Source of the DNA: Urbifossiella limnaea
GTDB lineage: Bacteria; Planctomycetota; Planctomycetia; Gemmatales; Gemmataceae
Assembly: GCF_007747215.1 (NCBI RefSeq)
Contig: NZ_CP036273.1
Coordinates: 2,030,322-2,094,321, forward strand
Direction: 5' to 3'
Length of the DNA: 64,000 bases
Shown: positions 31,975 to 40,221 of the stretch, in pieces
Layout: each line of letters begins with the position of its first letter
How positions within the stretch are numbered: position 1 is the stretch's first letter
Translations under genes and position numbers: made by a program
The notes under the pieces: generated by a model
Databases searched by the model: none
Told to the model about the DNA's origin: nothing
Seen by the model: only the letters and a program-made list of their open reading frames with translations

Positions 31975-33111
31975 ATGAACGTGTTCCGCCCCCCACCACC
32001 ACCCGACCCCGCTCGCGACAAGTTCGCTCTGGCCCGCAAGGAGTTGTCGGCCGCCCTGATCGAACGCGACGAGGAAATCGACCTCGCCCTCACCGCCCTG
32101 CTCGCCAACGAGCACGTCCTGCTGGTCGGCCCGCCCGGGTGCGGCAAGAGTTTGCTGCTCGACAGTCTCCTGTCTTGGACCGGCGGGAGCAAGTTCTCGA
32201 TCCTGCTGACCAAGTTCACCACCCCCGAGGAGGTGTTCGGGCCGGTCAGCCTGGCCGGCCTGAAGGAGGACCGGTACGTCCGAGTCACGGCCGGCCGGCT
32301 GCCGGAGGCCGACTTCGCGTTCGTCGATGAGGTGTGGAAGGCCTCCAGCGCGGTCCTCAACACGCTCCTCAAGATCCTCAACGAGCGGACCTACGACGCC
32401 GGCGACGGGGTCGCCCGCCGGGTGCCGCTCCGGCTGTGCGTCGCGGCCTCGAACGAGTGGCCGAGCCCGGACACCGGCAAAGAGTTGTCCGCCCTGCTGG
32501 ACCGGTTCGTCCTCCGCGCCACGGTCTCCCCGATCCGCTCGCAGGCCGGCCGGCAGCGGCTCCTGTGGACCCGCGACCATGCCCCCAAACTCACCACCGC
32601 GGTGACCCCGGCCGAGGTCGACCAGGCCCGGCGGCGGGCGCAGAGCCTGCCGTGGTCGGCCGAGGCGAAGGAGGCACTGGAAGTGATCCTGAAGGAGCTG
32701 GCGAAGGAGGGAGTGCGGCCGGGCGACCGGCGGCAGTTCAAGACGGTCGGCGTGGTACAGGCGTTCGCCTACCTGTGCGGCGCCGACGAGGTGCAGCCCG
32801 AGCACCTGGAGGTCGCCCGGCACACCCTCTGGGACGACCCGCAGGAGCAGCCGCAGGCGGCCGCCCGGGTGATCGCCAAGATCGCCAACCCGGTCGGGAT
32901 GCGGGTCACGCAGTTGCTGCTCGAGGTCGAGGAGGTGCTGGCCGCGGCCGAGGTGCGGAACCTGGCCGACGCCGCCCGGGCCGCGGCCAAGCTCGCGGAG
33001 GTCGACCGGCAGCTCGCCGGGCTCACGGGGAACGGCCGGGTCGCGGCGGGCCGGGCGTACGTGAAGGACCAGCTCCGCCAGCTCAAGCTCGCCTCGATCG
33101 AGGCCGTCTGA
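31975..33111 (+). CDS. MoxR/RavA-like AAA+ ATPase
   Basis: This 378-aa protein has Walker A GPPGCGKS (from Gly52) and Walker B FAFVDEVWK near residue 115. It also has the MoxR-type insert with FTTPEEVFGPVSL and NERTYDAGDG, a sensor-1 Asn (CVAASNEWPSP) and an Arg-finger region (LLDRFVLRATV). A C-terminal coiled-coil part follows (VEEVLAAAEVRNLADAARAAAKLAEV). This order matches RavA. MoxR ATPases work with VWA proteins as chaperone-like remodellers; the VWA partner is the next gene. CATAAT at 31906–31911 may be part of a promoter. Confidence 0.92.
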   Translation: MNVFRPPPPPDPARDKFALARKELSAALIERDEEIDLALTALLANEHVLLVGPPGCGKSLLLDSLLSWTGGSKFSILLTKFTTPEEVFGPVSLAGLKEDRYVRVTAGRLPEADFAFVDEVWKASSAVLNTLLKILNERTYDAGDGVARRVPLRLCVAASNEWPSPDTGKELSALLDRFVLRATVSPIRSQAGRQRLLWTRDHAPKLTTAVTPAEVDQARRRAQSLPWSAEAKEALEVILKELAKEGVRPGDRRQFKTVGVVQAFAYLCGADEVQPEHLEVARHTLWDDPQEQPQAAARVIAKIANPVGMRVTQLLLEVEEVLAAAEVRNLADAARAAAKLAEVDRQLAGLTGNGRVAAGRAYVKDQLRQLKLASIEAV

Positions 33112-33159
33112 CCCCGTCCCGGCCCGTCAACACCCCACCGCATCGAACCCGACGGCCGT

Positions 33160-33199
33160 CCGCGACCCGGTGCGCGCGGCCGCGCGCACCGGGTCGCGG
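33160..33199. repeat. Perfect 40-bp palindrome between MoxR and VWA genes
   Basis: The two 20-nt halves, 33160–33179 and 33180–33199, are exact reverse complements with no loop (left half CCGCGACCCGGTGCGCGCGG). It lies in the 124-bp gap between the ATPase and VWA genes. It could be an operator, a strong RNA hairpin that sets expression ratio, or a small palindromic repeat insertion. Confidence 0.8.
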
Positions 33200-33235
33200 G
33201 CGGCCGCAGTCCCACACCCACGACCCGAGGAGGAC

Positions 33236-34624
33236 ATGGACCCGAACGACCTGCTGAAGTTGCTCGACCTGGACGGCAAGCCGCCCGCCGCGCCGGCGGT
33301 GTCCGGGGTGGTGATCGCACCCGCGGCCGGCCCGACTCCGATGGCCGACGCCGGCCCGACGGCGCTGGAGGTCGACGCCTGGGGGCTGCGCCGCGGGCGC
33401 GACCTGGTCGCCGAGAGCCCCCGGCTCCGGGACGCGGGCACCGGCGAACACGCTGCCGCCGACTTCTTCTGCGCGGGATTCGACCCCGACCCCCGGCTCC
33501 GGGAGTCGTGCGCCGACCCGCGCCGGCACCGCTACCTCGCCCAACTCCTGGACACCCCGGAGTACCGCGCCCTGCACGCGGCCACTCACCTCGACGACAC
33601 CGCCGCCGGGATCGCCGCGGCCCACTTCGCCGAGCAGTTCGCCGCACTCGAACGGGAGGCGGCGGCCGGGGCGGCGCCGGGGGCGGGGGACGGGCTGGCG
33701 GTGGAGATGGCCACCCTGCGGGCCGTGGGCCGGGCCGTCGCGGCGGCCGGGACGGAGGTCACGGAGCTACACGAGGCGGCGGGCGCGCTCGGGATGGGGC
33801 CGGGGATGCCGGGCGCGAACAACCCGGCGGCTGTGGCCGCGCTGTTCCGGCAGGTGCGGGGCGACCCCGCCCTACGGCGGATCTGCGACCTCGCCGGTCG
33901 GTTCCGGCGGGTCGCGCAGAGCAAGCAGCGTATGAAGGCGACCCACGGGCTGGACGACGTGGTCGGGGTCGAGCCGGGCGGGGACGTCGGTCGGCTGCTG
34001 CCGTCCGAGCTGGTGCGGCTCATGGTCCCCGAGCTGGAGCTCGACACCCTCCGGCGGATCGTCGAGCGTCAGGCCCTGTGCCGGGAGCACCACGCGGTCG
34101 AGCCGGCCGGGAAGGGGCCGGTCGTCGTGTGCCTCGACGAGTCCGGCTCCATGTCCGGGGAGAAGATCCACACCGCCAAGGCGCTGGCGCTCGCCCTGGC
34201 GTGGGTGGCCCGGAGCCAGCGGCGGTGGTGCGCGCTGGTGGCGTATTCCGGGGACAGCGGCGAGCGGCTCCTGCCGCTGCCGCCCGGCCGGTGGGACGAG
34301 GCGCGGCTCCTGGACTGGCTCGCCGCGTTCATCGGTCGCGGGTCCGAGATCGACATCCCCGTGCGGGAGTTGCCCCGGATGGTCGCCGACCTGAAGGCCC
34401 CGCCGGGGGTGACCGACGTGGTGTTCGTCACGGACGCGAAGTGCCGCCTCCCGGCCGACGTGCGGGAGGCGTTTCTCGCCTGGAAGCAGTCGGCCCGCGT
34501 GCGGCTCGTCACGCTGGTGATCGAGAACGCGCCCGGCGACCTCGCCGGCGTCTGCGACGAGGTCCACGTCGTCCGCTCCCTCGGCCCGGACGGCGACGCC
34601 GTCGGCCGGGTGCTCTCGCTGTAA
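33236..34624 (+). CDS. ViaA-like VWA-domain protein
   Basis: This 462-aa protein starts at ATG 33236 with GAGGAGGAC upstream. The N-terminal two-thirds are helical (PRRHRYLAQLLDTPEYRALH, LYRQV-like segments, ICDLAGRFRRVAQSKQRM). The C-terminal VWA domain has a MIDAS motif, CLDESGSMSG (Asp301–Ser305), a WVARSQRRWCALVAYSG strand and a later VVFVTDAKCRLP. This is the ViaA/CoxE layout. It pairs with the upstream MoxR/RavA-like ATPase. The MIDAS residues are intact, so metal-dependent binding to a target is expected. Confidence 0.9.
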   Translation: MDPNDLLKLLDLDGKPPAAPAVSGVVIAPAAGPTPMADAGPTALEVDAWGLRRGRDLVAESPRLRDAGTGEHAAADFFCAGFDPDPRLRESCADPRRHRYLAQLLDTPEYRALHAATHLDDTAAGIAAAHFAEQFAALEREAAAGAAPGAGDGLAVEMATLRAVGRAVAAAGTEVTELHEAAGALGMGPGMPGANNPAAVAALFRQVRGDPALRRICDLAGRFRRVAQSKQRMKATHGLDDVVGVEPGGDVGRLLPSELVRLMVPELELDTLRRIVERQALCREHHAVEPAGKGPVVVCLDESGSMSGEKIHTAKALALALAWVARSQRRWCALVAYSGDSGERLLPLPPGRWDEARLLDWLAAFIGRGSEIDIPVRELPRMVADLKAPPGVTDVVFVTDAKCRLPADVREAFLAWKQSARVRLVTLVIENAPGDLAGVCDEVHVVRSLGPDGDAVGRVLSL

Positions 34625-34778
34625 CCCGTCGCCCGGCCGCCGCACCACCACGACCCGCGAGCGGACACGGCGTCCGGCCCCGGCGTGACGTGGTCTCTGC
34701 CGGTTCCGACGCGCCCGTCCCGGCCGCGCGCTGGGGAGGGTCGCTGCACTCCCGTTTCCCACCCACCGGAGGTGTCCC

Positions 34779-35642
34779 ATGCCCGCGACCGCCGCGGCCC
34801 CGTTCCCACTCCCCATCGGCACCACGCTGCTCGGCGAGGTGATCTCGTGGACATGCTCGGGGGTGACCGTCACCCACCCGACCCTGCTCGCCGCCCTCAA
34901 GGACGCCGGCCTCGACGAGAACGTCGCCCGCGAGCTGGCCCCGAAGCACGCCTTCACCCGGGCGTGCAAGAAGCTCTGCGACCGCCGCATCATCCGCCAG
35001 GTCGGCGAGGACGAGGCGAGCGTCCGGTTCCAGTTCACGGCCGAGAGCCGGGACGGGGACCGGTTCGAGTACGCCCTCGAAACCATGCTCACCCTGGACA
35101 AGAGGACCGGGTCGGTGACCTGCGACCTGCCCGGCCTGGCGACGCTCGCCCAGGAGGAGCTCGACCGCGCGACCGACGCCCGGACGGGAAGTGACGTGAC
35201 CAAGGTGATCCAGAAGCTGTTCGAGCGCCACGCGGACCTGTTCCCGGTGCGCCCGCAGGGCGGCGTGTACTTCGTCCCGGACCGCCACGGCGCGTTCGTC
35301 GACAAGGTGCAGGTCATGCTCGGCCGGCTGAACGGCCAGATCCTCCGGTTCCCCGTCCCGCGCGGCCTCCCCGAGGGGGATCGCTCGGTGAAGGAGTCGG
35401 TCGCCGCCGGTCTCGCCGCCCTGGTGGACGAGCACCGCAAGGCGGTGGCGGCGTTCGGCATCGACACCCGGGAGGACACGCTCAAGCGGGCGGCCGACAA
35501 GATCCGCCAGACCCGGCTGAAGGTCGAGGCGTACGCCGAACTGCTGAGCGAGGAGAAGGGGCGGCTCGACCGGGAGCTGGCCTCCGCCCGGGACGAGTTG
35601 CGGCACAAGGTCGACCAGCTCGCCGCCACCGCCGTCGCCTGA
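34779..35642 (+). CDS. MoxR–VWA-associated helical protein, unknown (DUF6744-like?)
   Basis: This 287-aa protein starts at ATG 34779. The N-terminal half is a mixed fold with VARELAPKHAFTRACKKLCDRRIIRQVGED, resembling a winged helix. The centre holds GGVYFVPDRHGAFVDKVQVML. The C-terminus is a long coiled coil (ADKIRQTRLKVEAYAELLSEEK). I associate this pattern with proteins labelled DUF6744 in planctomycetes, but that is not certain. Its fixed place after the VWA gene suggests it is the third component or substrate of the MoxR–VWA pair. Confidence 0.75.
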   Translation: MPATAAAPFPLPIGTTLLGEVISWTCSGVTVTHPTLLAALKDAGLDENVARELAPKHAFTRACKKLCDRRIIRQVGEDEASVRFQFTAESRDGDRFEYALETMLTLDKRTGSVTCDLPGLATLAQEELDRATDARTGSDVTKVIQKLFERHADLFPVRPQGGVYFVPDRHGAFVDKVQVMLGRLNGQILRFPVPRGLPEGDRSVKESVAAGLAALVDEHRKAVAAFGIDTREDTLKRAADKIRQTRLKVEAYAELLSEEKGRLDRELASARDELRHKVDQLAATAVA

Positions 35643-35663
35643 GCCCACCAACGGGAGGACGCT

Positions 35664-35960
35664 GTGCTCTTGCCCACGATCCCGCCGGGCGACCTGGCCC
35701 GGCACCTATGGTTCGCCACCACGCCGGCCCTGTGGCCGGCGTGGCCGTTCCTGCCCGTCATCCGCCACGGCCGCGGGGCGATCGACCTCGGTCTGATGTT
35801 CGACGCCCGCGGGGCGTGCGGGCTGACCGGATACTCCGCGACTGTGTTCCTGACCAACGTGTTCGCCCTCCCGCGAACTCTCGACCAATTCCTCGCCCTC
35901 CCGAAGGAGGTGTTCGACGACGGCGAGGAGATGCTGGCGGGTGGATGGCGGGTGGACTGA
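35664..35960 (+). CDS. Small hypothetical protein
   Basis: This 98-aa protein uses GTG 35664, with GGGAGGA upstream and 21 bp after the previous stop. Hydrophobic and aromatic segments (HLWFATTPALWPAWPFLPVI) are followed by AIDLGLMFDARGACGL. It ends LPKEVFDDGEEMLAGGWRVD. No family is known. The short spacing supports an operon. Confidence 0.6.
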   Translation: MLLPTIPPGDLARHLWFATTPALWPAWPFLPVIRHGRGAIDLGLMFDARGACGLTGYSATVFLTNVFALPRTLDQFLALPKEVFDDGEEMLAGGWRVD

Positions 35961-35989
35961 ATCGACTCCCCGAAATGGAGGTGACCGCC

Positions 35990-37357
35990 GTGATCGTGAT
36001 TTCGCGCGGGCTGGCCCGGTCGGTCCGGGCGTTGGCCCGCAAGTGCATCTCGGGCCGGCCCCGCGGCCCGGCCCCGCCGGTCGTGTTCGAGAGCCGGGCC
36101 GGCACGCTGACCGCGTGCGTGCGGACGGCCGACGCGATCCTCGTCCACGCCACCCCGACGCGGGGCGGCGATGGGGTGCTCGTCGTCCCGATGGCGGTCC
36201 TCGACGCCGTTGAGGGGGCCGGCGACGACCCGGTCGAACTGGCGGCGGCGGGGGCGATCCGGGGCGAGGCCCGGTGGATCGACCGAGGCGGCCCCCGCAC
36301 CCACCTGTTCGAGGCCGTCCTCCCCGGGACGAAGCACCGCCCGCCCGACCCGCCGGGCGAGTGGCACCCCGCGCCGTCGGAATTGCTCGCCGCCCTCGAC
36401 GAGTGCGGCCGAACCACCGCGCGGGAGCCCTGCCGGTACGCACTGACCCGCGTCCAGGTCCGGGGGATGGCCGGGCAGGTGGTTGGCACGGACGGCCGCA
36501 CCGCTCTCATCTGGGACGGGCTGGCTCTGCCGTTCACGCCCGACGTACTCGTGCCTGCCGTCCCGGTGTTCGGGTGCCGCGAGCTGACCCGCGAGGCGGC
36601 CGTGCGGGTCGGCCGCACCCCGACCGAGATGGTGGTGGCGGCCGGGTCGTGGCGTGTCCACCTGCCGGTCGATACCGACGGCCGCTTCCCCGACCTCGCC
36701 TCGGTGATGCCCCGGGCCGCCGGGACCGTGGCCGGGATCGACGACCGGGACGCGGCCGAGTTGCTGGCCGCGCTGCCGGGCCTGCTCGGGGCCGACGCCG
36801 AGCACCACCCGGTCACCCTCGACCTGGCCGGCGGGGTAGTCGTGCGGGCGCGGGACGGGGCGACCGGCGAGGTGCACGAGGTCCGGATGCTCCGGTCCCC
36901 CGCGACCGGCCCGCCGGTGCGGGTCGCGGTGAACCGGCGGGTGCTGGCCCGCGCCCTGGCGCTCGGGTGCGTCACCGTCCGGGTATCCACCCCCGACCGG
37001 CCGGTGGCGTTCGAGGGCCGGAACAAGACCCTCGTCGTCGCCGCCCTCGACCCGGACCTCGCCGTCGCACCCGAGACCACCGCCGCTGCCACCCCCCACC
37101 CCCAACTCCCCGAGAGGAGGACTACCGTGCGACACGAGACGAACGAACACCCGCCCGCCCCGCCGGACCCGCCGGCCGCCGACCCGCCCGACCTGCTCAC
37201 CGCCGCCGAGGAGCTCCGGGCGGCCGTCGCGGACACCCTGGTCAAGGCCGGAAGGCTGGTCGCCGCGGTCAAGGCCGGCCGGCGGCACCAGAAGGTACTC
37301 AGCCAGGTGTGGTCGAACCTGAAGGCCCTCAACCTCGGGCCGGGGGGTGGGCCGTGA
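35990..37357 (+). CDS. DNA sliding-clamp (DnaN)-like protein with fused C-terminal extension
   Basis: This 455-aa protein uses GTG 35990, because GGAGGTGA lies 5 nt upstream; ATG 35975 is inside that site. Residues about 130–370 show the two-domain repeat pattern of bacterial beta clamps: YALTRVQVRGMAGQVVGTDGRTALIW, FGCRELTREAAVRVGRTPTEMVV, WRVHLPVDTDGRFPDL, then HPVTLDLAGGVVVRARDG, VRVAVNRRVLARALALG and PVAFEGRNKTLVVAAL. It is too divergent and too oddly placed to be the housekeeping clamp. The last 76 residues form a separate helical module with its own internal start. A clamp-like ring factor in a MoxR–VWA operon is unusual. Confidence 0.75.
   Translation: MIVISRGLARSVRALARKCISGRPRGPAPPVVFESRAGTLTACVRTADAILVHATPTRGGDGVLVVPMAVLDAVEGAGDDPVELAAAGAIRGEARWIDRGGPRTHLFEAVLPGTKHRPPDPPGEWHPAPSELLAALDECGRTTAREPCRYALTRVQVRGMAGQVVGTDGRTALIWDGLALPFTPDVLVPAVPVFGCRELTREAAVRVGRTPTEMVVAAGSWRVHLPVDTDGRFPDLASVMPRAAGTVAGIDDRDAAELLAALPGLLGADAEHHPVTLDLAGGVVVRARDGATGEVHEVRMLRSPATGPPVRVAVNRRVLARALALGCVTVRVSTPDRPVAFEGRNKTLVVAALDPDLAVAPETTAAATPHPQLPERRTTVRHETNEHPPAPPDPPAADPPDLLTAAEELRAAVADTLVKAGRLVAAVKAGRRHQKVLSQVWSNLKALNLGPGGGP
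37115..37357 (+). CDS. Internal start: 76-aa helical protein in frame with the clamp gene
   Basis: GAGAGGAGG at 37112–37120 lies 6 nt before GTG 37127, in the same frame as the clamp. The product would start MRHETNEHPPAPPDPP and contain LLTAAEELRAAVADTLVKAG and VLSQVWSNLKALNLGPGG. I recall similar stand-alone small proteins beside clamp-like genes in related bacteria. The sequence therefore predicts both a fusion and a free small protein from one frame. The true coding part is 37127–37357; the listed start includes the ribosome site. Confidence 0.55.
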   Translation, partial: RRTTVRHETNEHPPAPPDPPAADPPDLLTAAEELRAAVADTLVKAGRLVAAVKAGRRHQKVLSQVWSNLKALNLGPGGGP

Positions 37358-37899
37358 CGACCCTCGTCCGCCGCCAGCTCGCAGACCTGGCTGCGTTCGT
37401 TGCCAACCTCAAGGAGCGGGTACGGGTGGCGGTGGCCGGGGAGTTGTCCCGGGCCGTCGGCGACGCCGTCCGCGAGGTCGTCGGGGCGGTCGTCGCCAGG
37501 CGAGTGCTCGCCCCACCTCGGTCGGCACCGCGAGGTCCGTGGGCCGACCGCGACGAGCGCGCCGACGGCTGGGGCCGGCCCCGCGACCCGTGGGCCGACG
37601 ACCGCGACGACGACTACGACCCCGACCGCGGGGAAGTCGATGACCGCGCCGCCGGGCCGCCGCCGGGCGCCCTGGTGACGGTGGCCGTCGCCGCCGGGGC
37701 GGCGGTCGCGCGGTGGTGGGCGGGGCGGGCCGGCGGGGGCGTCCTCGCCGCCGCCGGGGTCGGCCTCGGAGTCGGCCTCGTCGGGCTGCTGGGCGGCTCG
37801 CTCGCGCGGACCGCCGTCGCCGTCCTCGCCGCCGCCGCCGACGTGCTGGCCGCGACCGACGCCCTCGGAGCCGGGGCCGCCCGGCTCGGCCGCCTCTGA
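37354..37899 (+). CDS. Membrane protein, unknown
   Basis: This 181-aa protein uses GTG 37354, overlapping the clamp stop (GTGA). The N-terminal helix (LADLAAFVANLKERVRVAVAGEL) is followed by an Asp/Arg-rich low-complexity part (DRDERADG, DDRDDDYDPDRGEVDD). The C-terminal half has two hydrophobic segments (ALVTVAVAAGAAVARWW; GVLAAAGVGLGVGLVGLLGG). It is probably a membrane anchor or partner within the operon. No family is recognised. Confidence 0.7.
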   Translation: MTTLVRRQLADLAAFVANLKERVRVAVAGELSRAVGDAVREVVGAVVARRVLAPPRSAPRGPWADRDERADGWGRPRDPWADDRDDDYDPDRGEVDDRAAGPPPGALVTVAVAAGAAVARWWAGRAGGGVLAAAGVGLGVGLVGLLGGSLARTAVAVLAAAADVLAATDALGAGAARLGRL

Positions 37900-38033
37900 C
37901 CACCCGCCCCGCCCGCGACGCGACGCCCGCTCGTACCAGCCCCGGGGCCTAGGCCCGCGGGTCGCAGCCGGGGCGCGCCCGCGCGCGGCCGGGGCCACAC
38001 ACGACCATCCCCACCATCCACACGGAGACGACC

Positions 38034-38618
38034 ATGACCGCGACCGCGACCACGAACGGCCGACCCCGGAAGCAACTCAGCGACCAGCTGGACCGGATGG
38101 ACACGATCATCGACGCCCTGGCCGAGGCGCTGCCCGAGGCGGTGGCCGACGCCACCCGCGAGGGCGCCCGGCAGGCCGTCCGGGACGTCGTCCTCGAAGT
38201 GCTCGCCAACCCCGACCTGCGGGCGATGATCGCCGGCCTCGCCCCGGCCACCCCGCCCGCGGCCCACGCCGCCAACGCCGCCCCTCCCCCCGCGCCCGGC
38301 CCGAACCCCCCGAACGTGTGGACCCGGCTGAAGGCCCGGCTCCGGGCCGCGCGGGATGTCGCCGCCGACCGGTGCCGGGCCGCGGCGGCGTCCGTCACGG
38401 CCACCTTCCGCGCCCTGGCGCTGGTGATGCCCGTCAAGAAGATCCTGGCCGTGGGGGCCGGGGTTGGGGTGGCGATCGGCGCCCTCGCCTACCTGTGCCC
38501 GCACTCCGCCAGCGCCGTGATCTCCGGGGCGTGCGGGGCGGCGGCCGCGGTCGCCGCCCAGGTCGGCCACTGGGTCCGCCGCTCGACCGGGTTGTTCGGG
38601 TTCGGCGGCACCGGCTGA
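38034..38618 (+). CDS. Membrane-associated hypothetical protein
   Basis: This 194-aa protein starts at ATG 38034 (GAGACG upstream). Residues about 15–70 form a helical/coiled part (SDQLDRMDTIIDALAEALPE, ARQAVRDVVLEVLANPDL). A Pro/Ala linker follows, then a basic helix and two hydrophobic segments near the C-terminus (KILAVGAGVGVAIGALAYL; AVISGACGAAAAVAAQV). No known domain is recognised. The 37900–38033 gap contains only GC-rich sequence, including a GGGCCTAGGCCC palindrome. Confidence 0.65.
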   Translation: MTATATTNGRPRKQLSDQLDRMDTIIDALAEALPEAVADATREGARQAVRDVVLEVLANPDLRAMIAGLAPATPPAAHAANAAPPPAPGPNPPNVWTRLKARLRAARDVAADRCRAAAASVTATFRALALVMPVKKILAVGAGVGVAIGALAYLCPHSASAVISGACGAAAAVAAQVGHWVRRSTGLFGFGGTG

Positions 38619-38678
38619 CCGCCGGCAGCGGGCTAGGGACGCGGAACACCGCGTCGATTGAGAGGAGCCGGCCGGTCG

Positions 38679-38698
38679 CGCGTTCCCGCGGGAACGCG
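38679..38698. repeat. 20-bp perfect palindrome
   Basis: CGCGTTCCCGCGGGAACGCG, a loopless palindrome, lies in the gap between two small operon genes. It resembles an operator for a dimeric regulator, or a short mRNA hairpin. Confidence 0.6.
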
Positions 38699-38789
38699 TC
38701 AGCCCGTGCGGCCCTTCTCACGCGGTGTCGGACGACCGATTCCCCACCCCGCTGCCCTCCTCACACCCACGAACCCTGGGAGCAACACC

Positions 38790-38849
38790 GTGCCCATCCT
38801 GTTCGCGCTCCTGTTCTTCATCCTGGCGGCCGGCTATCTGGCCGGCTGA
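38790..38849 (+). CDS. 19-aa membrane peptide
   Basis: The GTG 38790 frame reads MPILFALLFFILAAGYLAG and then TGA, with GGGAG upstream (CCTGGGAGCAACACC). It is a single hydrophobic helix like known tiny membrane regulators. It lies 28 bp before the next membrane protein gene. It is short, so it could be chance. Confidence 0.4.
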   Translation: MPILFALLFFILAAGYLAG

Positions 38850-38877
38850 CCGCACGCCGATCCGAAAGGAACCTGCC

Positions 38878-39216
38878 ATGGTCTACCTGCTCGCGCTGCT
38901 GATCTTCGTCGCGCTGTCGGCGGCGTGCTGGTTCGCGTCGGTCGCCTGCTACCGGGGGACCGTCGCCGGGTCCGACTCGACCGTCGCCCCGGGTTACCCC
39001 GCGACCGCCGCCACCGCGATCGGCGTCGCGGCCCTGACCTCGTTCGTGCAATTTCCGTTCGGCTACCTGGCCGGGCTGGTGGCGTGGGGCGCCGCCGCGT
39101 TCGGCAGCCTCGGCCTGAGTGCCGGCCGGGCCGCAATCCTGTTCCTCTACCTGGCGGCGAGTTCCTTCGTCGCCCGGCTGGTCGTCCTCGGCGTGATGGA
39201 CCTGCTCGGGAACTGA
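38878..39216 (+). CDS. Small three-helix membrane protein
   Basis: This 112-aa protein starts at ATG 38878 (AAAGGA upstream). Three hydrophobic segments are seen: VYLLALLIFVALSAACWFAS, ATAIGVAALTSFVQFPFGYL and ILFLYLAASSFVARLVVLGV. No family is recognised. It is in the same run as the preceding genes. Confidence 0.65.
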   Translation: MVYLLALLIFVALSAACWFASVACYRGTVAGSDSTVAPGYPATAATAIGVAALTSFVQFPFGYLAGLVAWGAAAFGSLGLSAGRAAILFLYLAASSFVARLVVLGVMDLLGN

Positions 39217-39259
39217 CCGCGCGCCGGTCGAAGCCGCCACTCCGTCGGAGGGATAAGGG

Positions 39260-39454
39260 ATGGCGAAGTCCGTCGTCATCGACGAGTTGCACGTGACCGT
39301 CCGCGTCCCCGCGGGCCTGCCCGACGAGTACGCCGAGGCGGTCCGCGACGCGCTGGCCGGGACCGCGTTCATGGACCGGCTCCGGCAAGCCGTCCGGGCC
39401 GCCGTCCGGGCGTTCCCGGAACTGGCCGCCGTCCGGTTCTCGTTGACCCGCTGA
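39260..39454 (+). CDS. Small soluble hypothetical protein
   Basis: This 64-aa protein starts at ATG 39260, 43 bp after the previous stop, with GGAGGGATAAGG upstream. It contains SVVIDELHVTVRVPAGLPDEYAEAVRDAL and RQAVRAAVRAFPEL. It looks like a compact beta–alpha fold. It is the last gene before the operon terminator. Confidence 0.6.
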   Translation: MAKSVVIDELHVTVRVPAGLPDEYAEAVRDALAGTAFMDRLRQAVRAAVRAFPELAAVRFSLTR

Positions 39455-39549
39455 TCGGTTCATCCGGCTCGGCCGGTGTCATCGTATCGTCCGGCTCCGT
39501 CTCACCCCCGTCTCGTACGGGCGCGTGGGGCGGGGGACGGACCATCGGT

Positions 39550-39581
39550 CGCGGGCACGCCCGTCGGCCCGCGGACTTTTT
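39550..39581 (+). terminator. Intrinsic terminator of the MoxR–VWA operon
   Basis: CGCGGGC (39550–39556) pairs with GCCCGCG (39567–39573), followed by GAC and five T (39577–39581). It ends the plus-strand run and lies just before the group II intron. Confidence 0.7.
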
Positions 39582-40221
39582 CTTAGGGGTCATCGCGACG
39601 TGAAGTCGCATTCGTGGAGTGTGATCGACGATCCCGAAAGGAGGTGATGAGCGGATCGCGACGGATCAACCGACCCGGTGTCGGGGTCGGTCCCCAGCCC
39701 GCTCGGCGGCCCTGGCAACGGGGCGGTCGAGAGCGCGGGCGAGACGCCCAAGGGGAGTACCAGTCGGAGGGAAACCACAGGCCAGGGGAAGACGGGACGG
39801 GTGAACGCGAGTGAATCCTCGTCGAGGCTTCGTCAAAGGAAACACCGGCAACCGACTGAGCCGGTGACCGGGGCACGGGGGGGGACCGATCCCGCCCCAC
39901 GGCCTTCGCGGCTGATAGGGCGAAGGCGGCGACACCGCCGCCCCCGGAGTACAGAGGACACCCACCCCCGTCGGGTCTCTCGAATGCGGAACACGGTAAC
40001 CCCGATGCGGTCTGCGGCGGTCGCAGCCAGCCGACGGCAACGAAGGCTTGAGCCCGCAGCGGGGACGGGATGCCCTCGGAAGCGAATGCCGGCAGCCGAA
40101 AGGCGCGGGGAACTCATAACCCGCCGGATAGGTCCGCTGACCGACCCGAAAGGGTGCTGACGGAGGGCTGGTCGATCGCCCGAAGGACGTTGTGACGGTT
40201 CCTCACCGGAGGGCAAGTTAG

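Noticed and set aside
33872-37288. 1138-codon minus-strand frame opposite the VWA and clamp genes
   Set aside because: Low-complexity Arg/Ser/Pro shadow of real plus-strand genes, typical of very GC-rich DNA.
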